Shown piece by piece: positions 8,583-17,554 of a stretch of DNA of 64,000 bases; position 1 is the stretch's first letter; every line of letters begins with the position of its first letter. Under the pieces are notes generated by a model. That model did no database searches. It worked only from the letters and a program-made list of their open reading frames with translations, and was not told the origin of the DNA. This DNA comes from Campylobacterales bacterium (lineage in GTDB: Bacteria > Campylobacterota > Campylobacteria > Campylobacterales > Sulfurimonadaceae): NCBI GenBank assembly GCA_016938735.1, contig JAFGUB010000037.1:1-64000 (forward strand), in the 5' to 3' direction. The translations under genes and the position numbers were made by a program.

Positions 8583-9602
8583 TTATTCTCGCATATTCAG
8601 CAGCGACGCGCACTCTTCGGGTGCGACGGGATTGATGGCCATCTGTGTGGCAATCTCAAAACCGCCGATGCGGTAGATGCGCGGCGTGATGCGGATCGTA
8701 AAACGGTAGTTCTTATGCAAGTGGGGCAGATACTCTTCATTTTCGAAATTGGCGTTGAGCGGCGCTTGAGAGATATAGAGGTTGTAATCGAAATCGCCGA
8801 GCTGATGCGAGAGCTTGATAAAAACGCTGCGCAAAAGCGCAGAGAGTTCGGCAATATCGTCGCGGTGGCATTCACTCAGCGAAATGATGTTACGCCGTCT
8901 TGGCGTGATCATTACCTCAAAGGGAAAGTGGCTGGCATAGGGACAAAAAGCGACAAAACAGCCGATCTCCTCAATGATGCGTACCTTCTCTTTCAGCTCG
9001 CCGTCGATGATATCGTGAATCTTTCCGCGTCCGTGACGGCGGTAGTAGCCATGATTGCGCGCCAAAAACTCCAGCTCTTCGCGGGGCATGACGGGTAAGG
9101 CCAAAATCTGGGTGTGAGGGTGTTCTTGCGTCGCACCCGCATTGGCACCGTGATTTTTGAAGATGCTGATATAGATCAGCCGCTTGTCGTTGCGTAGGTC
9201 ATCAATCCGTCGCATAAGGGTACGAAGCCAGTTTTCGATGGCCGATTTGTCAAGCTGATGCAGATTGCAGTCATGACAGGGAGAGTCGATCACCACCTCA
9301 TGCGCACCCACGCCGGGAATGGATTCAAACATCCCATCGCGCTTGGAACGGTCTTCAAGCTCCACCTGCACCGCTTTGTAGAGGTTGGGAACGACACGCA
9401 TCTTCCAACCCGCTGCATTGGCGGCATTGTCGCGCAGCGCGAAGATCTCGGGAGGAGTAAGCGCTTCGTTGCCTTCGCAAAAAGGGCATCGATACCCCCC
9501 TGCCCTTACACGCGGCGGTCTGTGGGTGTCGGGACGATGCAGACGCTCAGGGGCGATGAGGATGTATTGGTTGCGGATGCGGTCCAGCCTAATTTCAGAC
9601 AC
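8583..9602 (-). CDS. galT: Galactose-1-phosphate uridylyltransferase family protein
   Basis: This 339-residue HIT-superfamily enzyme swaps UMP between UDP-glucose and galactose-1-phosphate, or acts on a related sugar phosphate. CPFCEGNE near 35 supplies two zinc-type cysteines, and QEHPHTQI near 158 is the His-x-His-Pro-His active-site motif with the nucleophilic His. The frame begins at 9623, but a GTG at 9602 with GGAGG seven bases ahead, overlapping the stop of the previous gene, is the better start. No galK or galE is nearby. In this setting it may serve nucleotide-sugar supply for the glucan rather than galactose use; some archaeal and thermophile homologues are broad or act as ADP-glucose phosphorylases, so the exact substrate is open. 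Confidence 0.85.
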   Translation of the reverse strand: MSEIRLDRIRNQYILIAPERLHRPDTHRPPRVRAGGYRCPFCEGNEALTPPEIFALRDNAANAAGWKMRVVPNLYKAVQVELEDRSKRDGMFESIPGVGAHEVVIDSPCHDCNLHQLDKSAIENWLRTLMRRIDDLRNDKRLIYISIFKNHGANAGATQEHPHTQILALPVMPREELEFLARNHGYYRRHGRGKIHDIIDGELKEKVRIIEEIGCFVAFCPYASHFPFEVMITPRRRNIISLSECHRDDIAELSALLRSVFIKLSHQLGDFDYNLYISQAPLNANFENEEYLPHLHKNYRFTIRITPRIYRIGGFEIATQMAINPVAPEECASLLNMRE

Positions 9603-11628
9603 AATCAACCTCCAAACGCACACTCAGCGCAAGCGAAGCGGCAAAAGAAAAGCCAAGTACAAAACAGACCTGTTGCGCCACCAGATCAAAGCCGCTTTCG
9701 CTTTGGGAAACGGTATGCAGCACCACGGCGCGCAGATCGAACGAGGCGTTACATGTAAACTTGATGTGCTGCTGCGTAAACTCATCAAAGATCTCTAAAG
9801 ACGAGAGTGCATTTAGCTCAAGCCCTTCGCCGATGAGTCGGCCGTTGAAGGTGACAAGGTGCGGATGGGCGAAATGGAAGTTGAACTCCATACCGTAATG
9901 CAGCGGGTGGGTGTAGTCGCTTTTGCAGGCAAACTCCAGCTCTAGGGCATTGCGATCAGCCTTATAACTCTTTTGAACGGTGGTGGGATGGCTGCCATAG
10001 TGGTAGATCCCGCCTTGGCGCTTGAAGCAGTGTGATTTGAGATCAAAGATAAAGGGTTGGTTGGCGAAGTCTCCGACTTCGCGGAAATTGGCGTGACGTA
10101 CCCCTTCGAGCGTAAAAGGAGCGTCGCTGAAGTGATCGACGAAGGAGTGTTTGGGGTGCCAGTCGAAGATGAGCGCCGCTTTGAGTGCCTCATCCACTGC
10201 TTCAGCGGCGTGATGGATGGTGCTGATCTCATCCTCTTTGGCCTCGCCGTGGGCGCGGTGGGCCGAGGGATTGAGAATCTTGTCGTGGTAAGCCTCTTCG
10301 CGGCGCATCAGGGTGTTTTGCCAATTGAAGAGACTCTGAAGCGATCCGAACTCTATCATCTGTGCGCCCCACTTAGCACTTGTGACCACACAAAGCTCCG
10401 AGGTGAGCATCTTAAACTCATCAAATCCGTCCATATCGATATCGCTGTAGAGAAATTGGGTACGCTCCGTAGTGTGTGCGCGTTCGATCTCTAGCAAATA
10501 GCGGTAAGCGTTGTCACGCAAGTTGGGTAGGTAGAGACCACCAAATACCCCATGCCAAAAGACGTCGTTGGTCTGAAGTTTGTAGAGTGATTCAAGTGTA
10601 GACTCATCAAAGCGTTCCTGCTCCAGACTCATACCGAGCATCCGCTTGTGCAGGTAGTTGCTCTCGTGGTATTTGACAAAGAAGTTTTTCCAGATCCCCC
10701 CTTTGATAAAGCAGACCCCCATCTTTTCAAAATACTCCGACCCCACCTGCTGCTTGAGCGCTTCGAGTGCCAAAGTCTGCTTGGGGTGTAGACTCCACTC
10801 TCCCATCTCAAAGTAAGAGGTGTTGTTGAGATAGGCGACACCGCGTGAGCGGTTGGTACGTAGGTATTCGCCATAATGTCTGGTGACGATCTGAGGATGG
10901 CTCAAGATCGCTTCGACGAAGCCCTCAAGCCACTTTTTTTCATAAACCCATTCATGGGTTTTGGGCCAAAGGCCGAACTTTTCAGCGTCATCGAAAATAA
11001 TGGCTGCCGAGTCGTCGTTACGCGCGCATTCCAGCACCGTATTGACCGAGCGTTCAACGCTAAAAAACGGTAATGCGTAGCGCAGCGCCTGAGAGATCGG
11101 AAAGAGCGCGAGCGGATGTCCACCCTCCTCTGTGCGGTAGTATCCGTCCATACGCGAAGGCTCAAATCCGCTACTAAGAAAATGGTAGTCATCCACCACG
11201 GCGTACTCAATTTCGCTTACATGTAAATCAGGCACAAGCGCTGATTCCCACACCCGCTCGGTGAGCCAAAGCCCCGTCGGTTTGACGCCTAAATGGGTTT
11301 CGATGGTGTCGTTGAGCTTTTTGATCTGGGCACGGCGGTCGCGTGAAGGGATGGCGCTTAGAACGGGTTCATAGTAGCCTGCGCTGATCCATTCAATCGC
11401 CCCCTTGTGTGTCAACGCTGCCATGTCGGCAAAAATATCGGGATGCTTGAGGCGGATCTGATCAAAGAGCCATCCGCTACAGTGCACGGCAAACTTGAAG
11501 TCACTGTAGCGCACCATCGTGCGGAAAAACGGACCGTAACATTTGGCGATGGCCTCATCGACGGCGTCGCCGAAATTGTCCACCGGCTGATGCATGTGGA
11601 TACCCAAAAGTAGGGATACTGTTTTCAT
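9595..11628 (-). CDS. GH57 4-alpha-glucanotransferase / alpha-amylase-like enzyme with DUF1925/1926 domains
   Basis: A 677-residue family-57 glycoside hydrolase close in plan to the Thermococcus 4-alpha-glucanotransferase. It has an N-terminal (beta/alpha)7 barrel opening with GIHMHQPVDN, then the helical and beta domains of that group. WLTERVWE puts the likely nucleophile Glu near 122-123 and FDDAEKFG puts the likely acid Asp near 211, matching the family's known Glu123/Asp214 spacing. It should transfer or hydrolyse alpha-1,4 glucan segments in the cytoplasm. ATG 11628 is chosen over the TTG before it because AGGAG lies about six bases ahead. It follows another GH57 gene after 9 bases and overlaps galT. 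Confidence 0.88.
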   Translation of the reverse strand: MKTVSLLLGIHMHQPVDNFGDAVDEAIAKCYGPFFRTMVRYSDFKFAVHCSGWLFDQIRLKHPDIFADMAALTHKGAIEWISAGYYEPVLSAIPSRDRRAQIKKLNDTIETHLGVKPTGLWLTERVWESALVPDLHVSEIEYAVVDDYHFLSSGFEPSRMDGYYRTEEGGHPLALFPISQALRYALPFFSVERSVNTVLECARNDDSAAIIFDDAEKFGLWPKTHEWVYEKKWLEGFVEAILSHPQIVTRHYGEYLRTNRSRGVAYLNNTSYFEMGEWSLHPKQTLALEALKQQVGSEYFEKMGVCFIKGGIWKNFFVKYHESNYLHKRMLGMSLEQERFDESTLESLYKLQTNDVFWHGVFGGLYLPNLRDNAYRYLLEIERAHTTERTQFLYSDIDMDGFDEFKMLTSELCVVTSAKWGAQMIEFGSLQSLFNWQNTLMRREEAYHDKILNPSAHRAHGEAKEDEISTIHHAAEAVDEALKAALIFDWHPKHSFVDHFSDAPFTLEGVRHANFREVGDFANQPFIFDLKSHCFKRQGGIYHYGSHPTTVQKSYKADRNALELEFACKSDYTHPLHYGMEFNFHFAHPHLVTFNGRLIGEGLELNALSSLEIFDEFTQQHIKFTCNASFDLRAVVLHTVSQSESGFDLVAQQVCFVLGFSFAASLALSVRLEVDCV

Positions 11629-11637
11629 CAATTGCTC

Positions 11638-13656
11638 CTAAACAAACCAGTTTTCACTGTAATCACTCGAAAGATCGATCTCGAGTTCTCCAAAACCCGG
11701 TAGGGTCTGTACCACTTGCATACCTGAGAAAAGCTCAAAGCGAATCTGGAGACGGAGCTCTTCAAGACGCGAAACGTCCAGCCGCATCTCCAGCCAGCGG
11801 TCACAAGCAATTTTGATATCCAACGCCTCAAAACTGTACTCCCCATGAAGCTTAACATGTTCGTCAAAGCCTGTAGGCTCGATGATGATGCGTAGTGAAT
11901 CGTTACCGCAAAGATTTTGCATCTCAGCTTCAAAAGCGAAGTAGAGATGCAGATGATCTTGACCATAATAGATTTTGTGTATGGGACCGCGCACTTTATC
12001 CATAGTGGAGAAGAGTTTCGTCTCATCCAGTACACCGCAGCCGACCCACTCAAAAAAGGTATCATGCCGACCGTTGATCGAGGGCGAAATAGGCGATTGG
12101 GGTTTGAGCCAGAAGTCCTGAGCGCTCTTATTTTTGATGATCGGTTCAAAGAGATCTGATGGCGCAGCAATCCCCATGAGATCGTAAATATCAATCAGAT
12201 GAGATCGGAACAGCGCATCAAACTCAGCGCCGAAATCGGTATAGTGGTCATCTCCGTACCACCAAAACCAATCAGAACACTCAGCGGCCAAAAAGTGCGC
12301 CGTAATCGCTTCGCTTTGAGCCGCACTCAGATCGCTTTTGTGGTGTTCATAGTCGCGCTTGGCCATAAAAATGAGTTCCCAACCGCGTGTTTTTTCGTGG
12401 TGGCCGACCCAGGTATTAAATTCACCGTGAATCCAGCTTCCCGCCGCCAAACGCTCCAGCGGTCTCGCGGAGCCTTTGATGAGCTCATCCATGTGGACAG
12501 TATGGCACCATGAAGTGTTGGAAATGTCTCGATAGAGGGCGTCAAAAAAGTCAAAAGCATTGTTGTGGTAATACTCCCACGCATTCTCGCCATCCAAAAT
12601 CACGAAGACCGTCGCTTCGGGATTATTTTTTTGAATGGGGTGCAAAGCGCCCATAAAGTGATCTGCAGCCTTTCGTGCTTCCCAAAAGCGATAGGTAAAG
12701 CCGACCAGATCGCTCAGCCCGTGGTCGCGAAACCCCATATACATGCCGCGATAGTTATAGGTGTGGTAAAGCTCATCGCGCCTGGAGTGTCCCAAAGAGC
12801 GAAATAAAATGGCCTCATCGGTGGCGATCCACGAAACACCAAGCTCATGTAACAAGGCAACGCTTTTGGGATCGACTGCACCCTCTGCAGGCCAAAAGCC
12901 CAAAGCGTCATAGCCAAAAGTCTGACGAAACATCGCTTGAGCCCGTATCACCTGCTCTTTGGCATCTGCTTCCAGAGGGATATGCTGCTTGGGTATGTCG
13001 GTAGAGGGGTTGGCCGCTTTAGCATTGTTCATATCCATTAACAGAGGCAAGATCGGGTGGTTGAGCGGTGTAGTCGAGATGGCGATGCGCCCCTCGGCGT
13101 GTAGCTTGGCATAGTAGTCGAAGATACCGCGCACAAACCGTGCAAGCGATGAGAGCAGCGCCTCTTTGTCGGAGGTGCTGAAAAACTCCCCTTTTTCGAT
13201 CAGCGCCGCGACGGTTTCATCGTGCTGTCTGAGATAGACACCGCACCAAGAGAGCATAAAAAGCACCTGAAGATCAAACAGATCACGGTCGTCAAGTTGC
13301 TCTTTTTTATAGCGTCTGGCATAGGTGGGAAGCGGTGCGACCATCGTGTCAAAAGGGGGACTTTTGCAGATTTTGACCATCCACTGACGCTCTTTTTCAC
13401 TCAAGGTTTCAGGATGTCGCAACCAGAGTGAAAGAAAATAGTCGTATCTGGCGGGTTCGTCGTAATAAAGGGCAAGCTGTTCAATGAGCGGTGGAGTGAT
13501 GTTGAAGGTTGCTTTGAGATGTTCGTGGCGCGAGAGCATCCACGGCATGTCGTAGTAGTCTTTGAGCGCGTGCAAAAAGACCCAAGGCATCTGCATGATG
13601 CCCGACTTGTTTCGGTAATCGGGCTGATGCATATGCCAGATGAATGCTAGATTCAC
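11638..13656 (-). CDS. GH57 glycoside hydrolase (alpha-amylase/alpha-mannosidase type)
   Basis: A second, distinct GH57 protein of about 672 residues, likely a glucan-degrading or glucan-remodelling enzyme. The N-terminus has HMHQPDYR, the conserved metal or substrate His motif. GFWPAEGAVD near 254 carries the likely catalytic Glu and ILDGENAWEYY near 352 the likely catalytic Asp. The rest is helical with a C-terminal beta domain. The frame is open up to 13719, but family similarity starts at VNLAFIWHMHQP, so the GTG at 13656 is taken as the start; it lies 10 bases after the stop of the upstream gene. It differs too much from the adjacent GH57 to be a recent duplicate. The precise bond specificity is not visible. 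Confidence 0.85.
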   Translation of the reverse strand: MNLAFIWHMHQPDYRNKSGIMQMPWVFLHALKDYYDMPWMLSRHEHLKATFNITPPLIEQLALYYDEPARYDYFLSLWLRHPETLSEKERQWMVKICKSPPFDTMVAPLPTYARRYKKEQLDDRDLFDLQVLFMLSWCGVYLRQHDETVAALIEKGEFFSTSDKEALLSSLARFVRGIFDYYAKLHAEGRIAISTTPLNHPILPLLMDMNNAKAANPSTDIPKQHIPLEADAKEQVIRAQAMFRQTFGYDALGFWPAEGAVDPKSVALLHELGVSWIATDEAILFRSLGHSRRDELYHTYNYRGMYMGFRDHGLSDLVGFTYRFWEARKAADHFMGALHPIQKNNPEATVFVILDGENAWEYYHNNAFDFFDALYRDISNTSWCHTVHMDELIKGSARPLERLAAGSWIHGEFNTWVGHHEKTRGWELIFMAKRDYEHHKSDLSAAQSEAITAHFLAAECSDWFWWYGDDHYTDFGAEFDALFRSHLIDIYDLMGIAAPSDLFEPIIKNKSAQDFWLKPQSPISPSINGRHDTFFEWVGCGVLDETKLFSTMDKVRGPIHKIYYGQDHLHLYFAFEAEMQNLCGNDSLRIIIEPTGFDEHVKLHGEYSFEALDIKIACDRWLEMRLDVSRLEELRLQIRFELFSGMQVVQTLPGFGELEIDLSSDYSENWFV

Positions 13657-13666
13657 ACGACCGCCT

Positions 13667-16168
13667 TCACGCTTGCGACCATTCGGTGATCTTCGCCTTG
13701 TAGTGCTCGTAGAGAGCAACGCCGGAGTCTTCGTCTTTGGCTTGAATATAGATGTTAAGATGGTCGCTGTACTGATCGGGAATCATCAAAATCCAATCGG
13801 TATCACTGTTCCAGATTTTGACTCCATCTGCCGAAGAGGAGCGCTTGCCTTTGGCGTCTTCAAGGAACTTGCGCATCATCTTGCCTTTAAGCGCCTGTTT
13901 ACAAGAGAGCTGAAGACTTTGATAATAAAACGATTCGATCTTTTTGGCAAGCTCGGAGAGTTTGACGTTGTGGCAACTGGTGAGCTCCATGATTTTGAGA
14001 CTGGCATACATCGCATCGCGTGTGACACCAAATTCAGTAAAGGCGAAGTTGCCATCAACAGTAGCGATCAACGTATACTCTTTGAGTTTTGAAGCTTTGA
14101 AGTTGGAGTATTTACCCCGTTCAATTTCAAGATTATCAAAGGTGATAATATCAGGTGCCCATGTCGGCAAAAAGACCCTTAGTTTTCGCTCTTTGGCTTC
14201 CAGGTTGAGCAGATGCAGTACGGTCATTAATCCCTTGATCTTATCGAGTATCTCTCCTTCGTCGGTGACAAGAATCAGCCGCTGCGCGTTAGGATAGATC
14301 ATAATCCCCATATCGTAATCAAGCCCCGTGACAATGCGTGCTACGTTCGTTTGGGAGCGCTTTTCAAGTACGGGGACATTGGCAAGCTTTTGCTCGTCGT
14401 TGTAGGCATTAAGGATCACATTTTCGATCCCAAGATCATTAAGAATATTAGGGAAGATATCAGCGACACCTCCGTGCATCAAATCAACCGCAACTTTAAA
14501 GCCGCCGCATTTGATAATATTTTGATCGATTTTGCCTTCAATGGCCTGCTTGTAGTTGAGGCACTCTTTATTGTGCATCGTTTCGTGAATCTCGCCGATG
14601 CGTGAATAATCGACGCGGCGGAACTTTTCGGTAAAAAAGGCCTTCTCAATCTTTTGGGCACTTGCGGAGTCGATACGAATCGCCTCTTCATTGAAGAGCG
14701 TAATCTGAGAGCTGGTCGGGTCGTTGATGTCCCGTTTGAAATGGGCGCCGGCGACCAGATTTTTGTCGTTGGCCAGAGTGTAGCGCAAGACCGAAGGAGG
14801 CGTGCTTTTAAGATCAAGTGCATTGACACCGGCAGAAAGCAATCCGCCTAAAAAGGCGCGCTTAAGCATGCGTGAACTCTTATCGTAGTCACGCCCGACA
14901 ACTACGCGCGAACCTACGGGGAGTTGCGCGGCAAAGGCTTCTGCAAGTTTGGTGGCCATTTCGCAAGAGAGTTCGACGTTGCTCTTTCCGGTCACGGTAC
15001 CGTTTTCAAAGATCGAATTTTTATAGCGGCTTCCCCAAACAATGTTATTGCTAACGATCGAGGCGGCTTCGATCTTCTTATCGGGCCAGATGGTGACATC
15101 TTGTTCTATGGTGGCCAGCTCTCCGATCTCACACCCTTCAGCGAGGATCATGCCCGCTTTTGCGGTGACGTTTTTACCGATGATATTGTGATTACAGATG
15201 ACGCAGTGGTCGAGTTTGGTGTTTTTGCCTACTTTCGTATCGTGCCAGATCACGCTGTTGCGGATCACACACCCTTTCTCGATAACGGCATTGTCGCCGA
15301 TAACAACATTGCTCAGCTTCACGTCGTGACCAATGTGAACATTCTCTCCGAGCACTACAGTTCCTACAATCTCAACACTCTTATCAAGCTTGTAGGGATT
15401 GTCGCTGTAGAGCGTCCCCTCTGCATGACGCTGTGCGGTACCGGGGATCGTAAAATTGACCTGACCGCCCAAGAGATCTTCATAGACGTCGCGGTAACTT
15501 TCGGGATTGCCGACATCCCGCCAGTAACCCTCTAAGTTGAAGCCCATCAGATCAATGCCTCGTTTCATCAAATTGGGAAAGAGGTCTTTGGCGAAGTCGT
15601 AATTTTCGCCCTCGGGAATGTAGTTTAGAATTTCGGGTTCTATGATATAGATACCGGTGTTGATGGTATCACTAAAGACCTCTCCCCAGCTCGGCTTTTC
15701 AAGAAACTTCTCAATAATGCACTCCTCATTGGCAATGACCACGCCAAACTGCAACGGGTTTTCTACTGAAGTCAGACCAATAGAGAGCTTGGCTTTACGA
15801 GAGGCATGAAAATCGAAAATCTTTTGGAAATCAAAATCCGTCACAAGGTCGCCGCTGATGATGATAAAGTTCTCATCGCCGATATGCTCTTGAGCCTTTT
15901 TGACCGCGCCGGCCGTTCCGTAGTCGTCGTCGGGAATGACATAGGTAATTTTCATACCAAAATCACTGCCGTCTTTGAAGTAGTCCATGATGACATCGGG
16001 CTTGAAGTAGAGCAGCACAATAAATTCCGAGATCCCCAACCTCTTGAGCGTCATCATGGTGTGTTCCATCATGGGTCGATTGACGATAGGCAACATAGGC
16101 TTGGGACGAGAATGGGTAAGAGGCTGAATACGGGTTCCAAACCCGCCTGCCATAACGACTGCTTTCAT
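13667..16168 (-). CDS. Nucleotidyltransferase/phosphohexomutase fusion (mannose-1-P guanylyltransferase-like)
   Basis: An 833-residue fusion. Residues 1-230 are a sugar-phosphate nucleotidyltransferase (AGGFGTRIQPLT at 7-18, SRPKPMLP). About 250-380 is a left-handed beta-helix with hexapeptide repeats. From about 385 on it is a phosphohexomutase-like region. Similar fusions occur in cyanobacteria and thermophiles and are named mannose-1-phosphate guanylyltransferases. The mutase phosphoserine loop (usually TASHNP) is replaced near 470 by VAGAHFKRDINDP, so the mutase half is probably not a normal mutase. In this cluster it could make the sugar nucleotide used by the glycogen synthases; that is inference, and GlgC itself is not recognised. 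It has its own leader (16169-16294). Confidence 0.8.
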   Translation of the reverse strand: MKAVVMAGGFGTRIQPLTHSRPKPMLPIVNRPMMEHTMMTLKRLGISEFIVLLYFKPDVIMDYFKDGSDFGMKITYVIPDDDYGTAGAVKKAQEHIGDENFIIISGDLVTDFDFQKIFDFHASRKAKLSIGLTSVENPLQFGVVIANEECIIEKFLEKPSWGEVFSDTINTGIYIIEPEILNYIPEGENYDFAKDLFPNLMKRGIDLMGFNLEGYWRDVGNPESYRDVYEDLLGGQVNFTIPGTAQRHAEGTLYSDNPYKLDKSVEIVGTVVLGENVHIGHDVKLSNVVIGDNAVIEKGCVIRNSVIWHDTKVGKNTKLDHCVICNHNIIGKNVTAKAGMILAEGCEIGELATIEQDVTIWPDKKIEAASIVSNNIVWGSRYKNSIFENGTVTGKSNVELSCEMATKLAEAFAAQLPVGSRVVVGRDYDKSSRMLKRAFLGGLLSAGVNALDLKSTPPSVLRYTLANDKNLVAGAHFKRDINDPTSSQITLFNEEAIRIDSASAQKIEKAFFTEKFRRVDYSRIGEIHETMHNKECLNYKQAIEGKIDQNIIKCGGFKVAVDLMHGGVADIFPNILNDLGIENVILNAYNDEQKLANVPVLEKRSQTNVARIVTGLDYDMGIMIYPNAQRLILVTDEGEILDKIKGLMTVLHLLNLEAKERKLRVFLPTWAPDIITFDNLEIERGKYSNFKASKLKEYTLIATVDGNFAFTEFGVTRDAMYASLKIMELTSCHNVKLSELAKKIESFYYQSLQLSCKQALKGKMMRKFLEDAKGKRSSSADGVKIWNSDTDWILMIPDQYSDHLNIYIQAKDEDSGVALYEHYKAKITEWSQA

Positions 16169-16294
16169 AAAAATACTCCAACGAGAAATGTGGTGTTACA
16201 TGTAATGAAATCGTTACATGTACTTATGTATGACGACTTCATCACATGAGTGATAAAGTCATTGTATAGCGGTGTCCTTAAAAGAGATATAAAA
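16169..16294 (-). promoter_or_regulatory. Leader/promoter region inside the carbohydrate block
   Basis: This 126-base gap sits inside an otherwise packed gene block. On the minus strand it has a -10-like TACAAT (16261-16266). Right after it comes an imperfect inverted repeat with 11-base arms (16235-16245 and 16250-16260, one mismatch, loop ATGA), then two copies of the window-wide palindrome (16196 and 16214), and a GGAG ribosome site before ATG 16168. It probably starts a second transcript running from the fusion gene to glgB. The repeat could be an operator or a leader hairpin; no T-run follows it, so it is not a classic terminator. Confidence 0.5.
16280..16294. repeat. 15-base repeat AAAAGAGATATAAAA, copy 2
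   Basis: Second copy of the element at 2824-2838. It directly follows the stop codon of the CBM48 gene on the minus strand and lies about 14 bases upstream of the TACAAT box of the leader region. Confidence 0.4.
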
Positions 16295-16573
16295 CTAGAG
16301 TTTCAGGAGGCTATTTTGCGATCCGAAGGGGGACGGGACGCAAGGGGTCGTATCGTCGCACTGCCAGATGCATTCATCAATACGGTAACCGAATTGGTAT
16401 TCGGACTCTACGGGCAAGATTTTTGTTACGGAATATTCACCGTTTTTTTTCATTTTCATCGGCTCATCTTGCCACTCATTCCATTCGCCGCAAATCGCTA
16501 CCGCTTCTGCTTGTTCGGGATGTACCGTGAAGGTTACCCATGCCTTGTTGCCGTTTACTTTGATCTTGATCAT
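16295..16573 (-). CDS. Stand-alone CBM48 / isoamylase N-domain glycogen-binding protein
   Basis: A 92-residue protein consisting of one E-set carbohydrate-binding module like those at the N-terminus of GlgB, isoamylase and AMPK beta. It shows the typical order: a V-x-F-x-V strand, then ICGEWNEWQ (about 28-36), MKKNGEYS, and a YQFGYRID strand. It has no catalytic domain, signal peptide or membrane segment. It lies 15 bases after pfkA and before the fusion gene, so it is made with the glucan enzymes. It may tether an enzyme to glycogen or act as a regulatory subunit. Function is inferred from fold and neighbours only. Confidence 0.8.
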   Translation of the reverse strand: MIKIKVNGNKAWVTFTVHPEQAEAVAICGEWNEWQDEPMKMKKNGEYSVTKILPVESEYQFGYRIDECIWQCDDTTPCVPSPFGSQNSLLKL

Positions 16574-16588
16574 AATGTGCCTCCTGTT

Positions 16589-17554
16589 TTAAGATTGATC
16601 TAGCAGATGAAGCGCGTCGAGAAAGTGTTGTGGAAGCGTATAGCGGTTCCCAACCACCTCTTCGATCTCCATGAGCTTGAAGTCGCCTTTTTGAAAGACG
16701 ACCACCTTGTTGGAATCGTTATGGGTCAAAAGATGATCAACCGCCGTCACGGTAAAATCAAACGCCATCATTCTATCATACACCGTCGGGTTTCCACCGC
16801 GCTGGATATGTCCTAGGATACTGACCCGGGTATCTAGCCCGATACTATCTTGGAGCCACTGATACACTTCATTGGTCTGCTTGGCTCCTTCAGCAATAAT
16901 AGCCAAAATATAGTTGCGTCCCGCAGCAACCTCTTTTTTGAGTTTTTCTTCGATTCTTTCACGCTCGAAAGGTTTTTCGGGAATAACACAGATCTCCGCA
17001 CCACTGATCATCGACGAGACAATGGCCAGGTAGCCGCAATCGCGCCCCATGACCTCCACCAAAAAGGCACGGTTAAACGAGGAGGCGGTATCACGAATCT
17101 TGTCAAGGGCGTCGCGGATCACATTGAGTGCGGTATCAACACCTAGACAATACTCTGTACCGTAGATATCGTTGTCGATGGTCGTCGGAATTCCTACAAA
17201 ATTGATATCGAAATCCTTCGAAAACTGATTAAGCGCACGAAACGAACCGTCTCCACCAAGAATGACCAAGGCGGTGATACCGTGCATTTGCAGATTCTCA
17301 TAAGCCTTGAGCCGGAAATCGTAGTCAAAAAAACGTTTCGATCTTGAAGAGCGAATGATGGTACCGCCGTTGTGGATAATGCCTACGACATCTCTGTGGG
17401 TAGCTTGTTTGATTTTATTATCGATCATCCCTTCTAGGCCATCATAGATCAAATAGGGGCGTTCGCCACGCTTGTAGACGTAATCGACGAATTTTTTGAT
17501 GGCGGGGTTCATTCCCGGTGCATCCCCGCCTGAACACATGATCGCCAGTGCCAT
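16589..17554 (-). CDS. pfkA: ATP-type 6-phosphofructokinase
   Basis: PfkA phosphorylates fructose-6-phosphate to fructose-1,6-bisphosphate in the forward glycolytic direction. At 321 residues it has the standard bacterial length. CSGGDAPGMN opens the fold, GGDGS lies near 100, PTTIDND near 120 with the catalytic Asp, and MGRDCGYLA follows. Gly in GGDGS rather than GGDD, and lack of Lys in the P-x-TIDND motif, fit ATP rather than pyrophosphate use. The start overlaps the pgk stop as TAATG. Many Campylobacterota lack a phosphofructokinase, so this gene closes a full Embden-Meyerhof route here, opposite the fbp gene at 27157. Confidence 0.93.
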   Translation of the reverse strand: MALAIMCSGGDAPGMNPAIKKFVDYVYKRGERPYLIYDGLEGMIDNKIKQATHRDVVGIIHNGGTIIRSSRSKRFFDYDFRLKAYENLQMHGITALVILGGDGSFRALNQFSKDFDINFVGIPTTIDNDIYGTEYCLGVDTALNVIRDALDKIRDTASSFNRAFLVEVMGRDCGYLAIVSSMISGAEICVIPEKPFERERIEEKLKKEVAAGRNYILAIIAEGAKQTNEVYQWLQDSIGLDTRVSILGHIQRGGNPTVYDRMMAFDFTVTAVDHLLTHNDSNKVVVFQKGDFKLMEIEEVVGNRYTLPQHFLDALHLLDQS

